Positions 25,611 through 36,320 of a DNA stretch of 64,000 bases are shown here, piece after piece. Numbering within the stretch: position 1 is the stretch's first letter; each line of letters starts with the position of its first letter. Below the pieces are notes generated by a model. That model was not told the origin of the DNA. It did not search any database and saw only the letters and a list, made by a program, of their open reading frames with translations. The stretch comes from an uncultured Pelagibacteraceae bacterium. Its GTDB lineage: Bacteria > Pseudomonadota > Alphaproteobacteria > Pelagibacterales > Pelagibacteraceae. The translations under genes and the position numbers were made by a program. The stretch is taken from positions 1 through 64,000 of the forward strand of contig CACBYG010000005.1 of the NCBI GenBank assembly GCA_902543535.1. Direction: 5' to 3'.

Positions 25611-26297
25611 ATGTGGCAAGCTCAAGTGTTTACACTTTATCCAGAAGTTTTTCCTGGTCCTCTGTCAAAGGGATTATATGGAAAAGCTATGTCTAAAAAG
25701 TTATGGGATTTAAAGGTTGTTAACATAAGAGATGCAGCTGAAGATAAACATAAAACTGTAGATGACACACCTTATGGTGGTGGATCAGGAATGTTACTAA
25801 AGGCAGATGTCCTTGCTAAATCATTAGATCAAAACAGAATTGAAGGTGAAAAAATTTTATATTTGTCTCCAAAAGGAAAAAAATTTGATCAAAGCTATGC
25901 AAAAAAATTGGCAACTGCAAAATCCTTATCACTTATTTGTGGTCATTTTGAAGGAGTTGACGAGAGAGTATTATCTACAAGAAATATAGAAGAAGTCAGT
26001 ATAGGAGACTATGTTTTGTCTGGAGGCGAAACAGCTGCATATGTTGTTATTGATAGTGTACTCAGGCTATTACCAGGGGTATTAGGAAATGATAATTCTA
26101 AGATCGAAGAAACTTTTGAAAATGGTCTATTAGAGTATCCGCAGTATACAAAACCTCAAATTTGGGAGGAAAAATCAGTACCAGATGTACTATTATCAGG
26201 TGATCATAGTAAAATTAAAGACTGGCGTTTATCTCAATCTGAGGCTATAACACGCGTCCGAAGACCAGATTTGTGGGAAAAATATAAGAAGAACTAA
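25611..26297 (+). CDS. trmD: tRNA (guanine-N1-)-methyltransferase TrmD
   Basis: A 228-residue SPOUT methyltransferase that modifies G37 of tRNAs from S-adenosylmethionine and prevents frameshifting. Seen are the N-terminal [23 protein letters not shown] (near 50-61), and the trefoil-knot segments [10 protein letters not shown] (near 112) and [11 protein letters not shown] (near 132). Slightly shorter than E. coli TrmD at the C-terminus. It sits 14 bases after rpsP in the conserved rpsP-trmD-rplS order; rimM, which often lies between rpsP and trmD, is absent here. Confidence 0.96.
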   Translation: MWQAQVFTLYPEVFPGPLSKGLYGKAMSKKLWDLKVVNIRDAAEDKHKTVDDTPYGGGSGMLLKADVLAKSLDQNRIEGEKILYLSPKGKKFDQSYAKKLATAKSLSLICGHFEGVDERVLSTRNIEEVSIGDYVLSGGETAAYVVIDSVLRLLPGVLGNDNSKIEETFENGLLEYPQYTKPQIWEEKSVPDVLLSGDHSKIKDWRLSQSEAITRVRRPDLWEKYKKN

Positions 26298-26313
26298 TTT
26301 GATTATTGCTAAT

Positions 26314-26868
26314 ATGAAAACTATTGAAGAAATAAACCAACATAACGTAAAAAAGATTCTTTCTGAGAAAAAAATTCCAGATTTTTATCCAGGTGATGTT
26401 GTTAAGGTTGGTGTAAGAATTACTGAAGGTAAAAAAGACAGAATTCAATATTTTGAAGGTGTCTGTATCGCTAAAAAAAGTAGAGATATAAACTCCTCTT
26501 TTACAGTAAGAAAGATTTCTTTCGGAGAAGGAGTTGAAAGAACTTTTCCTTTATATGGAACATTAATAGATTCAATCAAAGTTATAAGATCAGGTAAAGT
26601 TAGAAGAGCGAAACTATATTATTTAAGAGATAGAACTGGTAAATCAGCAAGAATAGCAGAAAAAATAAGAAAAAAAATCGGTATTGATGTTGATGTTAAG
26701 CCAGAAACAGTAACAGAAGAAAACGTTGCTCCCGCAGTAGAGGCACCAAAAGAGGAGGCCCCTAAAATAGAAGCAGTACAAGACGATACTGTTAAAGCTG
26801 AGGAGGCACCAAAAGAAGAGGCTTCTAAGGAAGATCAAAAACTAGAAAGCCCTTCAGAAAAAAAATAA
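26314..26868 (+). CDS. rplS: 50S ribosomal protein L19 with acidic Pro/Ala/Glu tail
   Basis: I choose ATG 26314 ([15 protein letters not shown]) over the TTG at 26299. Residues 1-115 are canonical L19 ([47 protein letters not shown]). Residues from about 120 to 184 form a low-complexity extension rich in Glu, Ala, Pro and Lys with the unit [16 protein letters not shown], like that of S16. L19 lies at the 30S-50S interface. The extension is unusual in length for this protein. Confidence 0.95.
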   Translation: MKTIEEINQHNVKKILSEKKIPDFYPGDVVKVGVRITEGKKDRIQYFEGVCIAKKSRDINSSFTVRKISFGEGVERTFPLYGTLIDSIKVIRSGKVRRAKLYYLRDRTGKSARIAEKIRKKIGIDVDVKPETVTEENVAPAVEAPKEEAPKIEAVQDDTVKAEEAPKEEASKEDQKLESPSEKK

Positions 26869-26879
26869 TTTTTTTTTCA

Positions 26880-28283
26880 ATGTCCACAACTCTTTACGAT
26901 AAAATATGGAATGATCACTTAGTTGATCAACAAGATGATGGAACAGCCCTTCTTTTTGTTGATAGACATTTAGTTCATGAGGTGACAAGTCCACAAGCAT
27001 TTGAAGGATTAAGAAATTCAAATAGGAAAGTAAGACATCCTGATTTAACACTAGCAGTTGCAGATCATAATGTTCCAACTACTGATAGGACTAAAGGAAT
27101 AGCTGATCAAGAATCTAAAATACAAGTAGATACTCTAGATGCAAATTGTAAAGAATTTGGTGTTCAACTTTTTGGAATGGATGACAGAAGACAAGGTATT
27201 GTACATATAATTGGTCCAGAACAGGGATTTACTCAACCAGGTACCGTTATTGTATGTGGAGACAGTCATACAGCAACTCATGGAGCCTTTGGAGCTTTAG
27301 CATTTGGAATTGGAACATCAGAAGTTGAACACGTTTTAGCAACACAAACACTAGTTCAGAAGAAAGCAAAAAATTTTAGAATAAATGTTAATGGTAAACT
27401 TCCCCTAGGTGTCACTTCAAAAGATGTAATTCTTCAGATAATTGGAAAAATTGGTACAGCTGGTGGAACAGGTTGTGTAATTGAATATGCAGGAGATTTA
27501 ATAAGATCGTTGAGCGTTGAGCAAAGAATGACGATCTGCAACATGACAATTGAAGGTGGAGCAAGAGCAGGATTGATTGCGCCAGATGAAAAAATATTTG
27601 AGTATTTAAAAGGTAAACCAATGTCACCTAAGGGTGAAAATTGGGAAAAAGCTTTGAATTATTGGAATGGTCTTAAGACTGATAGAGAGGCAAATTTTGA
27701 TAAGGAAATAAATTTAAATGCAGCAGAAATTTTGCCAATGATAACATGGGGAACTTCTCCACAAGATGTTATTACAATTGATGGAAAAGTTCCTAATCCG
27801 CAAAGCGAGACAGATGAGGACAGAAAGAATTCAATTGAAAGATCACTGAAATATATGGGGCTAAAACCTGATATGTCAGCAACAGATATAAAGATTGATA
27901 AGGTTTTTATTGGAAGCTGCACAAACGGAAGAATTGAGGATTTAAGAGAGGCAGCTAAAATTTTAAAAGATAAAAAAATATCATCTCATGTTAATGCAAT
28001 GGTAGTTCCAGGGTCTGGGTTAGTTAAAGAACAAGCTGAACAAGAGGGATTAGATAAGATTTTTATTAGTTCAGGATTTGAGTGGAGGGAGCCAGGCTGC
28101 TCTATGTGTTTAGCCATGAATGCTGATAAACTCAAGCCGGAGGAAAGATGTGCCTCTACTTCAAATAGAAATTTTGAAGGAAGACAAGGTAGAGGCGGCA
28201 GAACTCATTTAGTGAGCCCCGGAATGGCAGCTGCAGCCGCTATTTCAGGAAACCTTGACGATGTTAGAAAGTATCAAAATTAA
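26880..28283 (+). CDS. leuC: 3-isopropylmalate dehydratase, large subunit
   Basis: A 467-residue aconitase-family protein with the 4Fe-4S cysteines in [10 protein letters not shown] (near 346) and [11 protein letters not shown] (near 406-416), plus [21 protein letters not shown] (near 125). With LeuD it converts 2-isopropylmalate to 3-isopropylmalate in leucine synthesis. It is first of leuC-leuD-leuB, each adjacent or overlapping. The ATG at 26880 follows rplS by 11 bases, so the ribosomal and leucine genes may share a transcript. Confidence 0.97.
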   Translation: MSTTLYDKIWNDHLVDQQDDGTALLFVDRHLVHEVTSPQAFEGLRNSNRKVRHPDLTLAVADHNVPTTDRTKGIADQESKIQVDTLDANCKEFGVQLFGMDDRRQGIVHIIGPEQGFTQPGTVIVCGDSHTATHGAFGALAFGIGTSEVEHVLATQTLVQKKAKNFRINVNGKLPLGVTSKDVILQIIGKIGTAGGTGCVIEYAGDLIRSLSVEQRMTICNMTIEGGARAGLIAPDEKIFEYLKGKPMSPKGENWEKALNYWNGLKTDREANFDKEINLNAAEILPMITWGTSPQDVITIDGKVPNPQSETDEDRKNSIERSLKYMGLKPDMSATDIKIDKVFIGSCTNGRIEDLREAAKILKDKKISSHVNAMVVPGSGLVKEQAEQEGLDKIFISSGFEWREPGCSMCLAMNADKLKPEERCASTSNRNFEGRQGRGGRTHLVSPGMAAAAAISGNLDDVRKYQN

Positions 28284-28889
28284 ATGCAAAAGTTTAATAC
28301 ATTAAAAAGTATTCCCGCATACTTACCAATAGTTAATATTGATACGGATATGATTATACCTAAGCAATTTTTAAAAACTATTAAAAGAACTGGACTTGGA
28401 AAAAACCTGTTTTTTGAAATGAGATATGATGATCAAGGAAAAGAAATTGATAATTTTGTCCTTAACAATGATCCATTCAATAAGTCAAAAATTTTAATTG
28501 CAGGCAAAAACTTTGGATGTGGCTCGTCAAGAGAACATGCTCCTTGGGCACTTCTAGATTTTGGAATTACTTGTATAATCAGTTCAAGTTATGCAGATAT
28601 TTTTTATAGTAACTGTTTTAAGAATGGTATTTTGCCAATTATTCTTGAGGAGGAAAAAATAAAAGAGCTTTCAGAATACGCAACCAGAAAGGAAGAAATT
28701 TCAGTTGATTTAAATGAACAAGTAATTGTTTACGGTAATAGCGAAATTAAGTTTGAAATTGATCCATTTAAAAAAAAGTGTTTACTTGAAGGTCTTGATG
28801 ATATCGCTTTATCTTTAAAAAAATCAGACAAAATTAAAACATTTGAAAATAATTTAAAAAATCAAAAACCTTGGATTTTTAATGATTAA
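28284..28889 (+). CDS. leuD: 3-isopropylmalate dehydratase, small subunit
   Basis: A 201-residue swivelling-domain subunit, with the typical [14 protein letters not shown] (near 18-31) and [17 protein letters not shown] (near 72-88) that closes on the LeuC active site. It starts directly at the base after the leuC stop and overlaps leuB by eight bases. Confidence 0.96.
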   Translation: MQKFNTLKSIPAYLPIVNIDTDMIIPKQFLKTIKRTGLGKNLFFEMRYDDQGKEIDNFVLNNDPFNKSKILIAGKNFGCGSSREHAPWALLDFGITCIISSSYADIFYSNCFKNGILPIILEEEKIKELSEYATRKEEISVDLNEQVIVYGNSEIKFEIDPFKKKCLLEGLDDIALSLKKSDKIKTFENNLKNQKPWIFND

Positions 28890-29988
28890 GGTAAAAAAAA
28901 GAAAAATTCTTTTATTACCTGGTGATGGTATTGGCCCAGAAGTAATTGGTGAAGTAAAAAAAATTATTAATTGGTTTAATGATAAAAAATCACTAGATTT
29001 TGAAGTAGACGAAGATCTTGCTGGTGGTTGTTCTTATGACAAACATGGAACACCAATTACTGATGAAGTATTTTATAAAGCTTTAGAGAGTGAAGTTGTT
29101 ATGCTAGGCGCGGTAGGTGGACCAAAATGGGATGAAGTTGAATTTTCTAAAAAACCAGAAAGAGCATTATTAAAATTAAGAAAAGAACTAAAACTATTTG
29201 CTAATTTACGACCGGCAATATGTTTTGAACAATTGGTAGGTGCTTCAACTTTAAAACCAGAAGTAGTGTCGGGTTTAGACATAATGATTGTTAGAGAGCT
29301 AACAGGTGGAATATATTTTGGTGAACCAAGAGGAATTAAACCAATTGAGAACGGAGAGAGAAAAGGAATAAATACTCATACATATACGACTAGTGAAATT
29401 GTAAGGGTAGCACGTATCGCATTTGATCTAGCAAGAAAAAGATCAAATAAAGTAACTTCTTGTGAAAAATCAAATGTTATGGAAGCTGGACAGTTATGGA
29501 AGGAAGAAGTTCAAGAACTTCATGATAAAGAATTTAAAGATGTGGAATTAAGCCATATGCTCGCTGACAATTGTGCAATGCAGCTATTAAGAAATCCTAA
29601 ACAATTTGACGTAATTGTAACTGATAATTTATTTGGTGATATGCTTTCAGATCAAGCTTCAATGCTAACAGGTTCTTTAGGCCTATTACCATCAGCATCT
29701 TTAGGTGCAAAAAATAAGGATGGAGAAATGAGAGCCATGTACGAACCTATTCATGGTTCAGCACCTGATATTGCTGGTAAATCTATAGCAAATCCTATTG
29801 CTTCTATTTTAAGTTTTGCTATGGCCCTAAGATATTCTTTAGACTTAGATAATGAGGCTGATGCATTAGAAAAAGCAGTACAGCAGGTATTAAATGATGA
29901 TTTAAGAACTAAAGATATTCTATCAGATGGAATGAAAGAGGTATCAACTTCAGCAATGGGTAATGCGATAATTTCAAAATTGCAATAA
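28882..29988 (+). CDS. leuB: 3-isopropylmalate dehydrogenase
   Basis: A 368-residue NAD-dependent decarboxylating dehydrogenase. Seen are [10 protein letters not shown] near the N-terminus, the [13 protein letters not shown] loop (near 137-149), the conserved Lys and Asp residues in the middle, and [15 protein letters not shown] (near 249-263) for metal and substrate binding, with the NAD site [13 protein letters not shown] (near 288). It makes 2-oxoisocaproate precursors for leucine. The gene ends the leucine cluster, 26 bases before the DMSP genes. Confidence 0.97.
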   Translation: MIKVKKRKILLLPGDGIGPEVIGEVKKIINWFNDKKSLDFEVDEDLAGGCSYDKHGTPITDEVFYKALESEVVMLGAVGGPKWDEVEFSKKPERALLKLRKELKLFANLRPAICFEQLVGASTLKPEVVSGLDIMIVRELTGGIYFGEPRGIKPIENGERKGINTHTYTTSEIVRVARIAFDLARKRSNKVTSCEKSNVMEAGQLWKEEVQELHDKEFKDVELSHMLADNCAMQLLRNPKQFDVIVTDNLFGDMLSDQASMLTGSLGLLPSASLGAKNKDGEMRAMYEPIHGSAPDIAGKSIANPIASILSFAMALRYSLDLDNEADALEKAVQQVLNDDLRTKDILSDGMKEVSTSAMGNAIISKLQ

Positions 29989-30014
29989 ATCTATAATTAT
30001 TCTAAGCTTTTAAA

Positions 30015-31778
30015 ATGCCAAGTTATACAGCTCCAGTAAAAGATATGATGTTTCTTTATGACAAGTTAAGAGACAATAAAAACTATAATGAATTGGAAAA
30101 ATACAATGAAGTTAATTCTGATTTAGTAAAAGATATTTTAGAGGAAGCAGCTAAAATAAATCAAAATTTAATATTACCACTTGCAAAAATAGGAGATGAA
30201 AATCCTGCAGTGTTGGAAAATGGAGTTGTTAGAACTCCCCCAGGTTATAAAGAGGCGTACCAAAAATATATAGAAGATGGATGGACATCATTATCTTGTG
30301 ATCCAAAATATGGCGGTCAAGGGATGCCCAAAACTGTAAGCGCTTTTTTCGATGAAATGTTATCATCTGCAAGCTTATCATTTAAACTTTATAGTGAATT
30401 AAGTATTGGGGCTTATAATTGTATTAATCACCATGCTACAGATGAAATAAAGAATAAATACTTACCAAAAATGGTTGAGGGTAAATGGAGTGGCACAATG
30501 TGTTTAACTGAACCAGTTTGTGGAACTGATTTAGGACTCCTAAAAACTAAAGCTGAAAAACAAACTGATGGAACATATAAACTAAGTGGTCAAAAAATAT
30601 TCATTACCTCTGGTGATCAGGATTTGACAGAAAATATTATTCATTTGGTAATTGCTAGAGCTACAGACTCTCCTGCTGGAACTAAAGGCATAAGTTTATT
30701 TTTAGTCCCTAAATTTATAGTTAATGAGGATGGAACTATTGGCCCTAGGAATGGAGTATCAACAGGATCTATTGAAAGTAAAATGGGAATAAAGGGTTCG
30801 GCTACCTGTGTTTTAAATTTTGATGATGCAACTGGTTTTATGATTGGAGCTAAAGACAAGGGTTTAAGTGCTATGTTCACAATGATGAATTTAGAGAGAA
30901 TAGTAGTTGGGATACAAGGTTTAGGCCTATCCGAAATTGCTTATCAGAACTCACTTGCATATGCGAAAGAGAGAAAACAAGGAAAAACAAATAATACCAA
31001 GTCAACTAATGGTGCAGATTTTATAATTGAACATGCTGATATAAGAAAATCTTTACTAAATATGAAATCAATAATTGAGGGAGAAAGAGCATTATGTTTT
31101 TGGTTATCTCAACAAACTGAGGTTAGCCTTTATCACCCTGACGAAAAAATAAAACAAGAAGCATCCGATTATGTCTCATTAATGACACCAGTAGTAAAAT
31201 CATTATTTACTGATTTAGCTATGGAAATAACAAATGACGCAATGCAAATTCACGGTGGGTACGGGTATACAAAAGATCAAGGAATTGAGCAATTATATCG
31301 AGATAATCGTATTACTCCTATTTATGAGGGAACAAACTCAGTTCAGGCAGCTGATTTAGTATTTAGAAAATTATCGAATAAAAATGGCAATATAATTGCC
31401 AGATTCCTAGACATGGTTAAGTCTGAGTGTGAAAGTAAAAAAGGAAAAGTTGAAACTTTTTCAAAAGAATTAAATCATTACTTAGATATATTATCCAAGT
31501 TTACAGGCTGGATCAGTGATCAAAGTAAAATTGAAAAAGATGATGTAAGTGCAGCAGCGAATGATTATTTAAGAACACTTGGATATGTTTCAATTGCGTA
31601 TTCTTGGATAAAAGTTTTAGAAGTTAGTTTTAATGACTATGAGAAAAATAAAGACTTTTACTCTGATAAAATCAATACAGCTAAATTTTATTTTGAAAAA
31701 GTATTGCCTAGAGCAGAGTATCATTATAAATCTGCAATTTCTGGAAGCTCAAATATAATGAAATTTAATTTTATTTAG
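30015..31778 (+). CDS. dmdC: Acyl-CoA dehydrogenase, probable 3-methylmercaptopropionyl-CoA dehydrogenase
   Basis: A 587-residue flavoprotein, the long form of acyl-CoA dehydrogenase with a C-terminal extension, as known for DmdC. Motifs include MCLTEPVCGTDLG (near 157-169), the C-terminal domain GGYGYTKDQGIEQLYRD (near 415-431) and the catalytic glutamate in PIYEGTN (near 436-442). DmdC oxidises methylmercaptopropionyl-CoA to methylthioacryloyl-CoA in DMSP demethylation. The assignment rests on the family plus its place two bases before dmdB and in the same run as dmdA; long acyl-CoA dehydrogenases of fatty-acid metabolism are the alternative. Confidence 0.87.
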   Translation: MPSYTAPVKDMMFLYDKLRDNKNYNELEKYNEVNSDLVKDILEEAAKINQNLILPLAKIGDENPAVLENGVVRTPPGYKEAYQKYIEDGWTSLSCDPKYGGQGMPKTVSAFFDEMLSSASLSFKLYSELSIGAYNCINHHATDEIKNKYLPKMVEGKWSGTMCLTEPVCGTDLGLLKTKAEKQTDGTYKLSGQKIFITSGDQDLTENIIHLVIARATDSPAGTKGISLFLVPKFIVNEDGTIGPRNGVSTGSIESKMGIKGSATCVLNFDDATGFMIGAKDKGLSAMFTMMNLERIVVGIQGLGLSEIAYQNSLAYAKERKQGKTNNTKSTNGADFIIEHADIRKSLLNMKSIIEGERALCFWLSQQTEVSLYHPDEKIKQEASDYVSLMTPVVKSLFTDLAMEITNDAMQIHGGYGYTKDQGIEQLYRDNRITPIYEGTNSVQAADLVFRKLSNKNGNIIARFLDMVKSECESKKGKVETFSKELNHYLDILSKFTGWISDQSKIEKDDVSAAANDYLRTLGYVSIAYSWIKVLEVSFNDYEKNKDFYSDKINTAKFYFEKVLPRAEYHYKSAISGSSNIMKFNFI

Positions 31779-31780
31779 CA

Positions 31781-33397
31781 ATGAGTCATTATGATACTAA
31801 TTTGGACAAAAACCAAGCTAATCATGTTCCGTTAACTCCTTTAACATTTTTAAAAAGAGCAACTGAAATTTATCCAAACTATGAAGCGATAGTATATGAA
31901 GACAGAAAATATACCTGGAGTGAAGTTTACAAAAGAGTAGTAAAATTTGCCAGTGCATTGTCTAAAATTGGTATTAAAAAGGGTGATACTGTTTCATTCT
32001 TAGCATTTAATACACCTGAAATATTCGAAGCACACTACTCTGTTCCTATGACAGGAGCGGTTTTAAATACAATTAATATTAGATTAGATGCAAACACGAT
32101 TGCATATATTTTAAATCATAGTGATGCAAAAGTTTTAGTTGTTGATAGACAGCTACATGTAGAAGTTAAAAAAGCTTTAAAAACTTTAGATAAAAAAATT
32201 ACAATTATAGATATAAATGATAAATATGCCGACCAATCAAAGTGTGAAAAAATTGGTGAGCATGAATATGAAAATTTTTTAAATACTGGGGATGAAAATT
32301 ATAACTGGCAAATGCCAGAGGATGAGTGGCAGTCTATTTCTTTAAGTTATACTTCAGGCACAACTGGAAATCCAAAAGGTGTAGTTTATCATCACAGAGG
32401 TGCTTATTTAATGTCTACAGGAAGTTCTGTTGCATGGAATATGCCTAACCGACTAAATTTTTTAACGATTGTACCAATGTTTCATTGTAATGGTTGGTGT
32501 TACCCATGGACGATCCCGATGTTGAATGGAAGGACTATTTGTTTAAGAAATATAGATATTAAAAAAATATTTGAACTAATTGATAAATACGATGTAACGC
32601 ATTTTGGTGGAGCACCTATTGTTTTAAACATGATTACTGGAGCCCCAGAAGCTGATAAAAAAAAATTAAAGAATAAAGTTTATGTTTTAACTGCTGGAGC
32701 GCCTCCTCCTAGTATAATCTTTAAAAAAATGAAAGCTCTGGGTTTTGAGGTAATGCATGTTTATGGACTTACAGAAACATATGGACATGTTACCCAATGT
32801 GCTTGGAATGATGAGTGGAATGACTTTGATGAGGATAAACAAAATGAAATTAAAGCAAGGCAGGGTGTAAGATACCCAAATACAGAAGGTGTAACAATAT
32901 TAGATCCTGAAACCATGAAAGAAGTTCCAAAGGATGGTAAAACTATTGGTGAAATAATGATTAGAGGTAATGTAGTAATGAAGGGATACTTTAAAGATAA
33001 AGATGCTACAGATAAGGCTATGAAGGGTGGCTGGTTTCACACTGGTGATTTAGCTGTGATGCATCCTGATGGATATGTAAAAATACAAGATAGATCTAAA
33101 GATATAATTATTTCTGGAGGAGAAAATATTTCTTCGATTGAAATTGAAAATACTCTTTCTAAACATCCGTCAGTTTCTATTGCAGCTGTAGTTGCAAAAC
33201 CTGACGAGAAATGGGGTGAAGTTCCATGTGCTTTTATCGAAATGGTAAAAGATAAACCAGCAAGTGAAAAAGAATTAATTGATTTTTGTAAAGAAACTTT
33301 AGCAGGATTTAAAGTACCAAAAAAAGTAATTTTCTGTGAGCTACCAAAAACCTCTACAGGAAAAATTCAGAAGTTTGAACTAAGAAAACAATTCTAG
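31781..33397 (+). CDS. dmdB: Acyl-CoA synthetase, probable 3-methylmercaptopropionate-CoA ligase
   Basis: A 538-residue adenylate-forming ligase. Motifs are YTSGTTGNPKGVVYHHRG (near 190-207), the adenine motif YGLTETYGH (near 328-336), GWFHTGDLAVMHPDGY (near 417-432), the hinge DRSKDII and the C-terminal catalytic lysine in TSTGKIQKFELR. It activates methylmercaptopropionate, the product of DmdA, to its CoA ester. Assignment to DmdB is by length, sequence type and its position between dmdC and dmdA. Medium-chain fatty-acid ligase activity cannot be excluded. Confidence 0.88.
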   Translation: MSHYDTNLDKNQANHVPLTPLTFLKRATEIYPNYEAIVYEDRKYTWSEVYKRVVKFASALSKIGIKKGDTVSFLAFNTPEIFEAHYSVPMTGAVLNTINIRLDANTIAYILNHSDAKVLVVDRQLHVEVKKALKTLDKKITIIDINDKYADQSKCEKIGEHEYENFLNTGDENYNWQMPEDEWQSISLSYTSGTTGNPKGVVYHHRGAYLMSTGSSVAWNMPNRLNFLTIVPMFHCNGWCYPWTIPMLNGRTICLRNIDIKKIFELIDKYDVTHFGGAPIVLNMITGAPEADKKKLKNKVYVLTAGAPPPSIIFKKMKALGFEVMHVYGLTETYGHVTQCAWNDEWNDFDEDKQNEIKARQGVRYPNTEGVTILDPETMKEVPKDGKTIGEIMIRGNVVMKGYFKDKDATDKAMKGGWFHTGDLAVMHPDGYVKIQDRSKDIIISGGENISSIEIENTLSKHPSVSIAAVVAKPDEKWGEVPCAFIEMVKDKPASEKELIDFCKETLAGFKVPKKVIFCELPKTSTGKIQKFELRKQF

Positions 33398-33405
33398 GTA
33401 ATTAT

Positions 33406-34182
33406 TTGATTTTCCAAGTAGAAAACAAAAATGTCCATGCATCAGATGCAGGTCAAGGTGTTGATCCAAAAAAACAAACCATTGTATTTTTGCATGGGAG
33501 TGGAATGTCACATATTATTTGGTCTTTGACGGAGCAATTTTTTTCAAATCAAAATTTTAATGTTTTATCAATAGATTTACCTGGACATGGAAATTCCGAT
33601 GGTCCCTGTATTAATACTATAGAAAAAATCACAGATTGGTTAGAAAAAGCATTTATTCAGTTAAATTTAAATGATTTAGTTTTAATTGGACACTCTCAGG
33701 GATGTTTAGAAATTTTAGAATTTGCTCATAAATACCCAACTAGAATAAAAAAATTAATTTTTGTCGGTGGTTCGTATAAAATGCCAGTTCATCCAGATTT
33801 AATTGAATTAGCAAAAAATGGTGACTCAGATGCTGTTAAATTGATGATGAAGTGGGGGTATGAGGGTTCAAAAAAATTTATCGGTGGCAATCCAATTGAA
33901 AGGATCATTCAATCACCAAGAGATATCAGTGAAATATTGGCAGTTGATCTTATTGCTTGTAACAATTACTCAAACGGTAAAAAGGCTGCTGGCTCAATAA
34001 ATTGTCCAAGCATGTTTATATTTGGTGCACTTGATAAGATGGTTAACATAGAAGTAGGAAAAAAATTTTCAAATCTCGTACAAAATTCATCTACCCATAT
34101 TTTCGAAGGCTGTGGTCATATGATTATGATTGAAAAAGCATTTGAAATGAGAGAAAAGGTCCTAGAATTTTTAAAAAAATGA
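33406..34182 (+). CDS. Alpha/beta hydrolase embedded in the DMSP demethylation cluster
   Basis: A 258-residue alpha/beta hydrolase starting at a TTG (33406); no upstream ATG is possible in the eight-base spacer. Seen are the oxyanion segment [10 protein letters not shown] (near 27-36), the nucleophile in IGHSQGC (near 96-102), Asp in GALDKMV (near 206-212) and His in GCGHMIM (near 236-242). No DmdD-type crotonase is seen in this window, so this hydrolase could act on a CoA thioester or other product of the pathway; that is inference. Its stop overlaps the start of dmdA by four bases, which implies tight co-expression. Confidence 0.85.
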   Translation: MIFQVENKNVHASDAGQGVDPKKQTIVFLHGSGMSHIIWSLTEQFFSNQNFNVLSIDLPGHGNSDGPCINTIEKITDWLEKAFIQLNLNDLVLIGHSQGCLEILEFAHKYPTRIKKLIFVGGSYKMPVHPDLIELAKNGDSDAVKLMMKWGYEGSKKFIGGNPIERIIQSPRDISEILAVDLIACNNYSNGKKAAGSINCPSMFIFGALDKMVNIEVGKKFSNLVQNSSTHIFEGCGHMIMIEKAFEMREKVLEFLKK

Positions 34183-35288
34183 AAAACTTTTCTATTGCAA
34201 AATCAAGAAGACTGCGAAGTACTCCTTATACAGACAGAATAGAAGCTCATGGTGTGAGTAGTTACACAGTTTATAATCACATGTTACTTCCAGCATCATT
34301 TAAATCTTTAGAAAGTGACTATCGTCATTTAAAAAAATATGTTCAAGTTTGGGATGTTGCAGCAGAGAGACAAGTTGAAATCTCTGGAAAAGATTCATCT
34401 AAATTAGTCCAATTAATGACTTGTAGAGATTTATCTAAATCAAAAGTTGGAAAATGTTATTACGCTCCATTAATTGATAACGATGGACTTTTAGTTAATG
34501 ACCCAATAATTAACAAACTTGCAGAGGATAAATGGTGGTTGTCTATAGCTGATGCAGATGTAATATTTTTTGCAAAAGGCCTTGCAGCTGGAAACAAATT
34601 TGAAGTTGAAATTAATGAACCAAATGTAAATATTTTAGCTGTTCAAGGGCCTTTAGCTGACGATTTAATGTCAAAATTATTTGGTGAAGAGATTAGAAAA
34701 TTAAAATTTTTTAATTTTGATTACTTTGAATTAAAAGGTTACAAATATTTTATTGCAAGATCTGGATGGTCCAAACAAGGTGGATTTGAAGTCTATGTTG
34801 ATAACGATATTGCAGGTCAGAATTTATATGATTATTTATTTGAAGAGGGAAAAGAATTTAATGTTAAGCCAGGTTGTCCAAATTTAATTGAGAGAATAGA
34901 AGGTGCACTATTGTCATACGGAAATGATTTTGACAACAGAGACAATCCGTTTGAAGCAAATTTTGATAAATTTATTCACCTAGACAGCGATGTTGATTTT
35001 TTAGGTAAAGAAAAACTTAAGAAAATAAAAGAAAAAGGAATAACTAGAAAACTTATGGGTGTAAAAATTGAACACAATAAAATTGATATGTATTGTGAAA
35101 AAACTTTATTTGCTGATAATAAAGAAGTAGTTGGATATGTTAGATCAGCCACATTTTCTCCCACATTTAATAAAGTTATTGGAATTGCAATGATTAATAA
35201 ACCCTACTGGAATGCAAAAAATCAGTTTAATATAGAAATTAATGAAAAAATATATGTGGGTTCTGTTTGTGATTTACCCCTCGTCTAA
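34179..35288 (+). CDS. dmdA: Dimethylsulfoniopropionate demethylase DmdA
   Basis: A 369-residue member of the GcvT fold, the length known for SAR11 DmdA. The N-terminal pattern [20 protein letters not shown] (14-33) followed by NHMLLPASF is characteristic of DmdA rather than glycine-cleavage T protein, as is [11 protein letters not shown] (near 62). It transfers a methyl group from DMSP to tetrahydrofolate, leaving methylmercaptopropionate, and so yields reduced sulfur and one-carbon units. No gcvH or gcvP lies nearby. It overlaps the upstream hydrolase by four bases. Confidence 0.92.
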   Translation: MKNFSIAKSRRLRSTPYTDRIEAHGVSSYTVYNHMLLPASFKSLESDYRHLKKYVQVWDVAAERQVEISGKDSSKLVQLMTCRDLSKSKVGKCYYAPLIDNDGLLVNDPIINKLAEDKWWLSIADADVIFFAKGLAAGNKFEVEINEPNVNILAVQGPLADDLMSKLFGEEIRKLKFFNFDYFELKGYKYFIARSGWSKQGGFEVYVDNDIAGQNLYDYLFEEGKEFNVKPGCPNLIERIEGALLSYGNDFDNRDNPFEANFDKFIHLDSDVDFLGKEKLKKIKEKGITRKLMGVKIEHNKIDMYCEKTLFADNKEVVGYVRSATFSPTFNKVIGIAMINKPYWNAKNQFNIEINEKIYVGSVCDLPLV

Positions 35289-35309
35289 AATTAAAAGTTG
35301 TTTGGTTTT

Positions 35310-36320
35310 ATGAATATAGCAATTGTAGGTGCAACAGGAAATGTTGGTAGAAAAATAATAGAAATTCTAGAGGAGAAAAAAATAAATATTGAAAATCTTT
35401 TTTTATTAGCTTCAAAAAAAAGTGAAGGAAAAAAAATTAACTACAACGGAAAAGAACACACAGTAACTAATCTTGAAAAATTTGACTTTTCCTCTGTTAA
35501 AATTGCTTTTTTTGCAGCAGGAAGTGGGATAGCTGAAAAATGGGCTCATGTTGCTGCTGAAAAAACTATTGTTATAGACAATTCAAAATATTTTAGAAAA
35601 GACCCTGATATTCCATTAATTGTTCCTGAAGTTAATTCAAAAAAATTATCTGATGTAAAAAATAAAAATATTATTGCTAATGCTAATTGTTCAGTGATTC
35701 CAGTTGTTGTGGCTTTAAAACCTTTGCATGATTTGTACAATATAAATCGTATAGTCGCATCTACATATCAGTCAGTATCTGGAGCTGGTAAATCAGCTAT
35801 GGATGAATTATTATCTCAAACAGAGGATTATTTTCAAAATAAAGAAATAGACTCAAAAAATTTTACTAAGCAAATAGCCTTTAATGCAATTCCTCATATT
35901 GATAGTTTTTTAGAAAATGGTTACACAAAAGAGGAACAAAAAACTACTGATGAAATTAAAAAAATTTTAGATAAAAAAATTAAAATAACTTCTACTTGTG
36001 TTAGGATACCTGTTCTTGTTTCTCACTGTATTAGTGCAAATGTAGAATTTGATAAAAAATGTAATTTGGATGAAATAAGAAAAGTTCTATCTACCTCCCC
36101 TGGGTGCAAGGTTATTGATGAACATCAGGACGGGGGTTATATAACACCAGTTGAGGCTGAGGATAAATTTGAAACTTTTATTTCAAGAATAAGATTGGAT
36201 GAGTCTCGTGAAAATACAATAAATTTGTGGATCGTATCAGATAATTTAGTAAAAGGGGCGGCATTGAACGCAGTACAAATTGCTGAAAGTTTGATTACAA
36301 ATGATTTTTATGGAAGATAA
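35310..36320 (+). CDS. asd: Aspartate-semialdehyde dehydrogenase
   Basis: A 336-residue enzyme from ATG 35310 (MNIAIVGATGNVGRKI); a TTG at 35298 is less likely. The NADP fold, catalytic cysteine in NANCSVIPVVVAL (near 124) and STYQSVSGAGKSAMDEL (near 152-168) are typical. It reduces aspartyl phosphate for lysine, threonine and methionine synthesis, which links to dapF earlier in the window. Its end overlaps the start of sdhC by eleven bases. Confidence 0.96.
   Translation: MNIAIVGATGNVGRKIIEILEEKKINIENLFLLASKKSEGKKINYNGKEHTVTNLEKFDFSSVKIAFFAAGSGIAEKWAHVAAEKTIVIDNSKYFRKDPDIPLIVPEVNSKKLSDVKNKNIIANANCSVIPVVVALKPLHDLYNINRIVASTYQSVSGAGKSAMDELLSQTEDYFQNKEIDSKNFTKQIAFNAIPHIDSFLENGYTKEEQKTTDEIKKILDKKIKITSTCVRIPVLVSHCISANVEFDKKCNLDEIRKVLSTSPGCKVIDEHQDGGYITPVEAEDKFETFISRIRLDESRENTINLWIVSDNLVKGAALNAVQIAESLITNDFYGR

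Noticed and set aside
25442-25696. 84-codon frame overlapping rpsP and trmD
   Set aside because: Its Lys/Gln/Arg-rich product is the shifted reading of the S16 tail repeats.
34179-35288. Glycine cleavage T protein
   Set aside because: The N-terminal pattern and the neighbouring dmdB and dmdC fit DmdA, and no glycine-cleavage partner is present.
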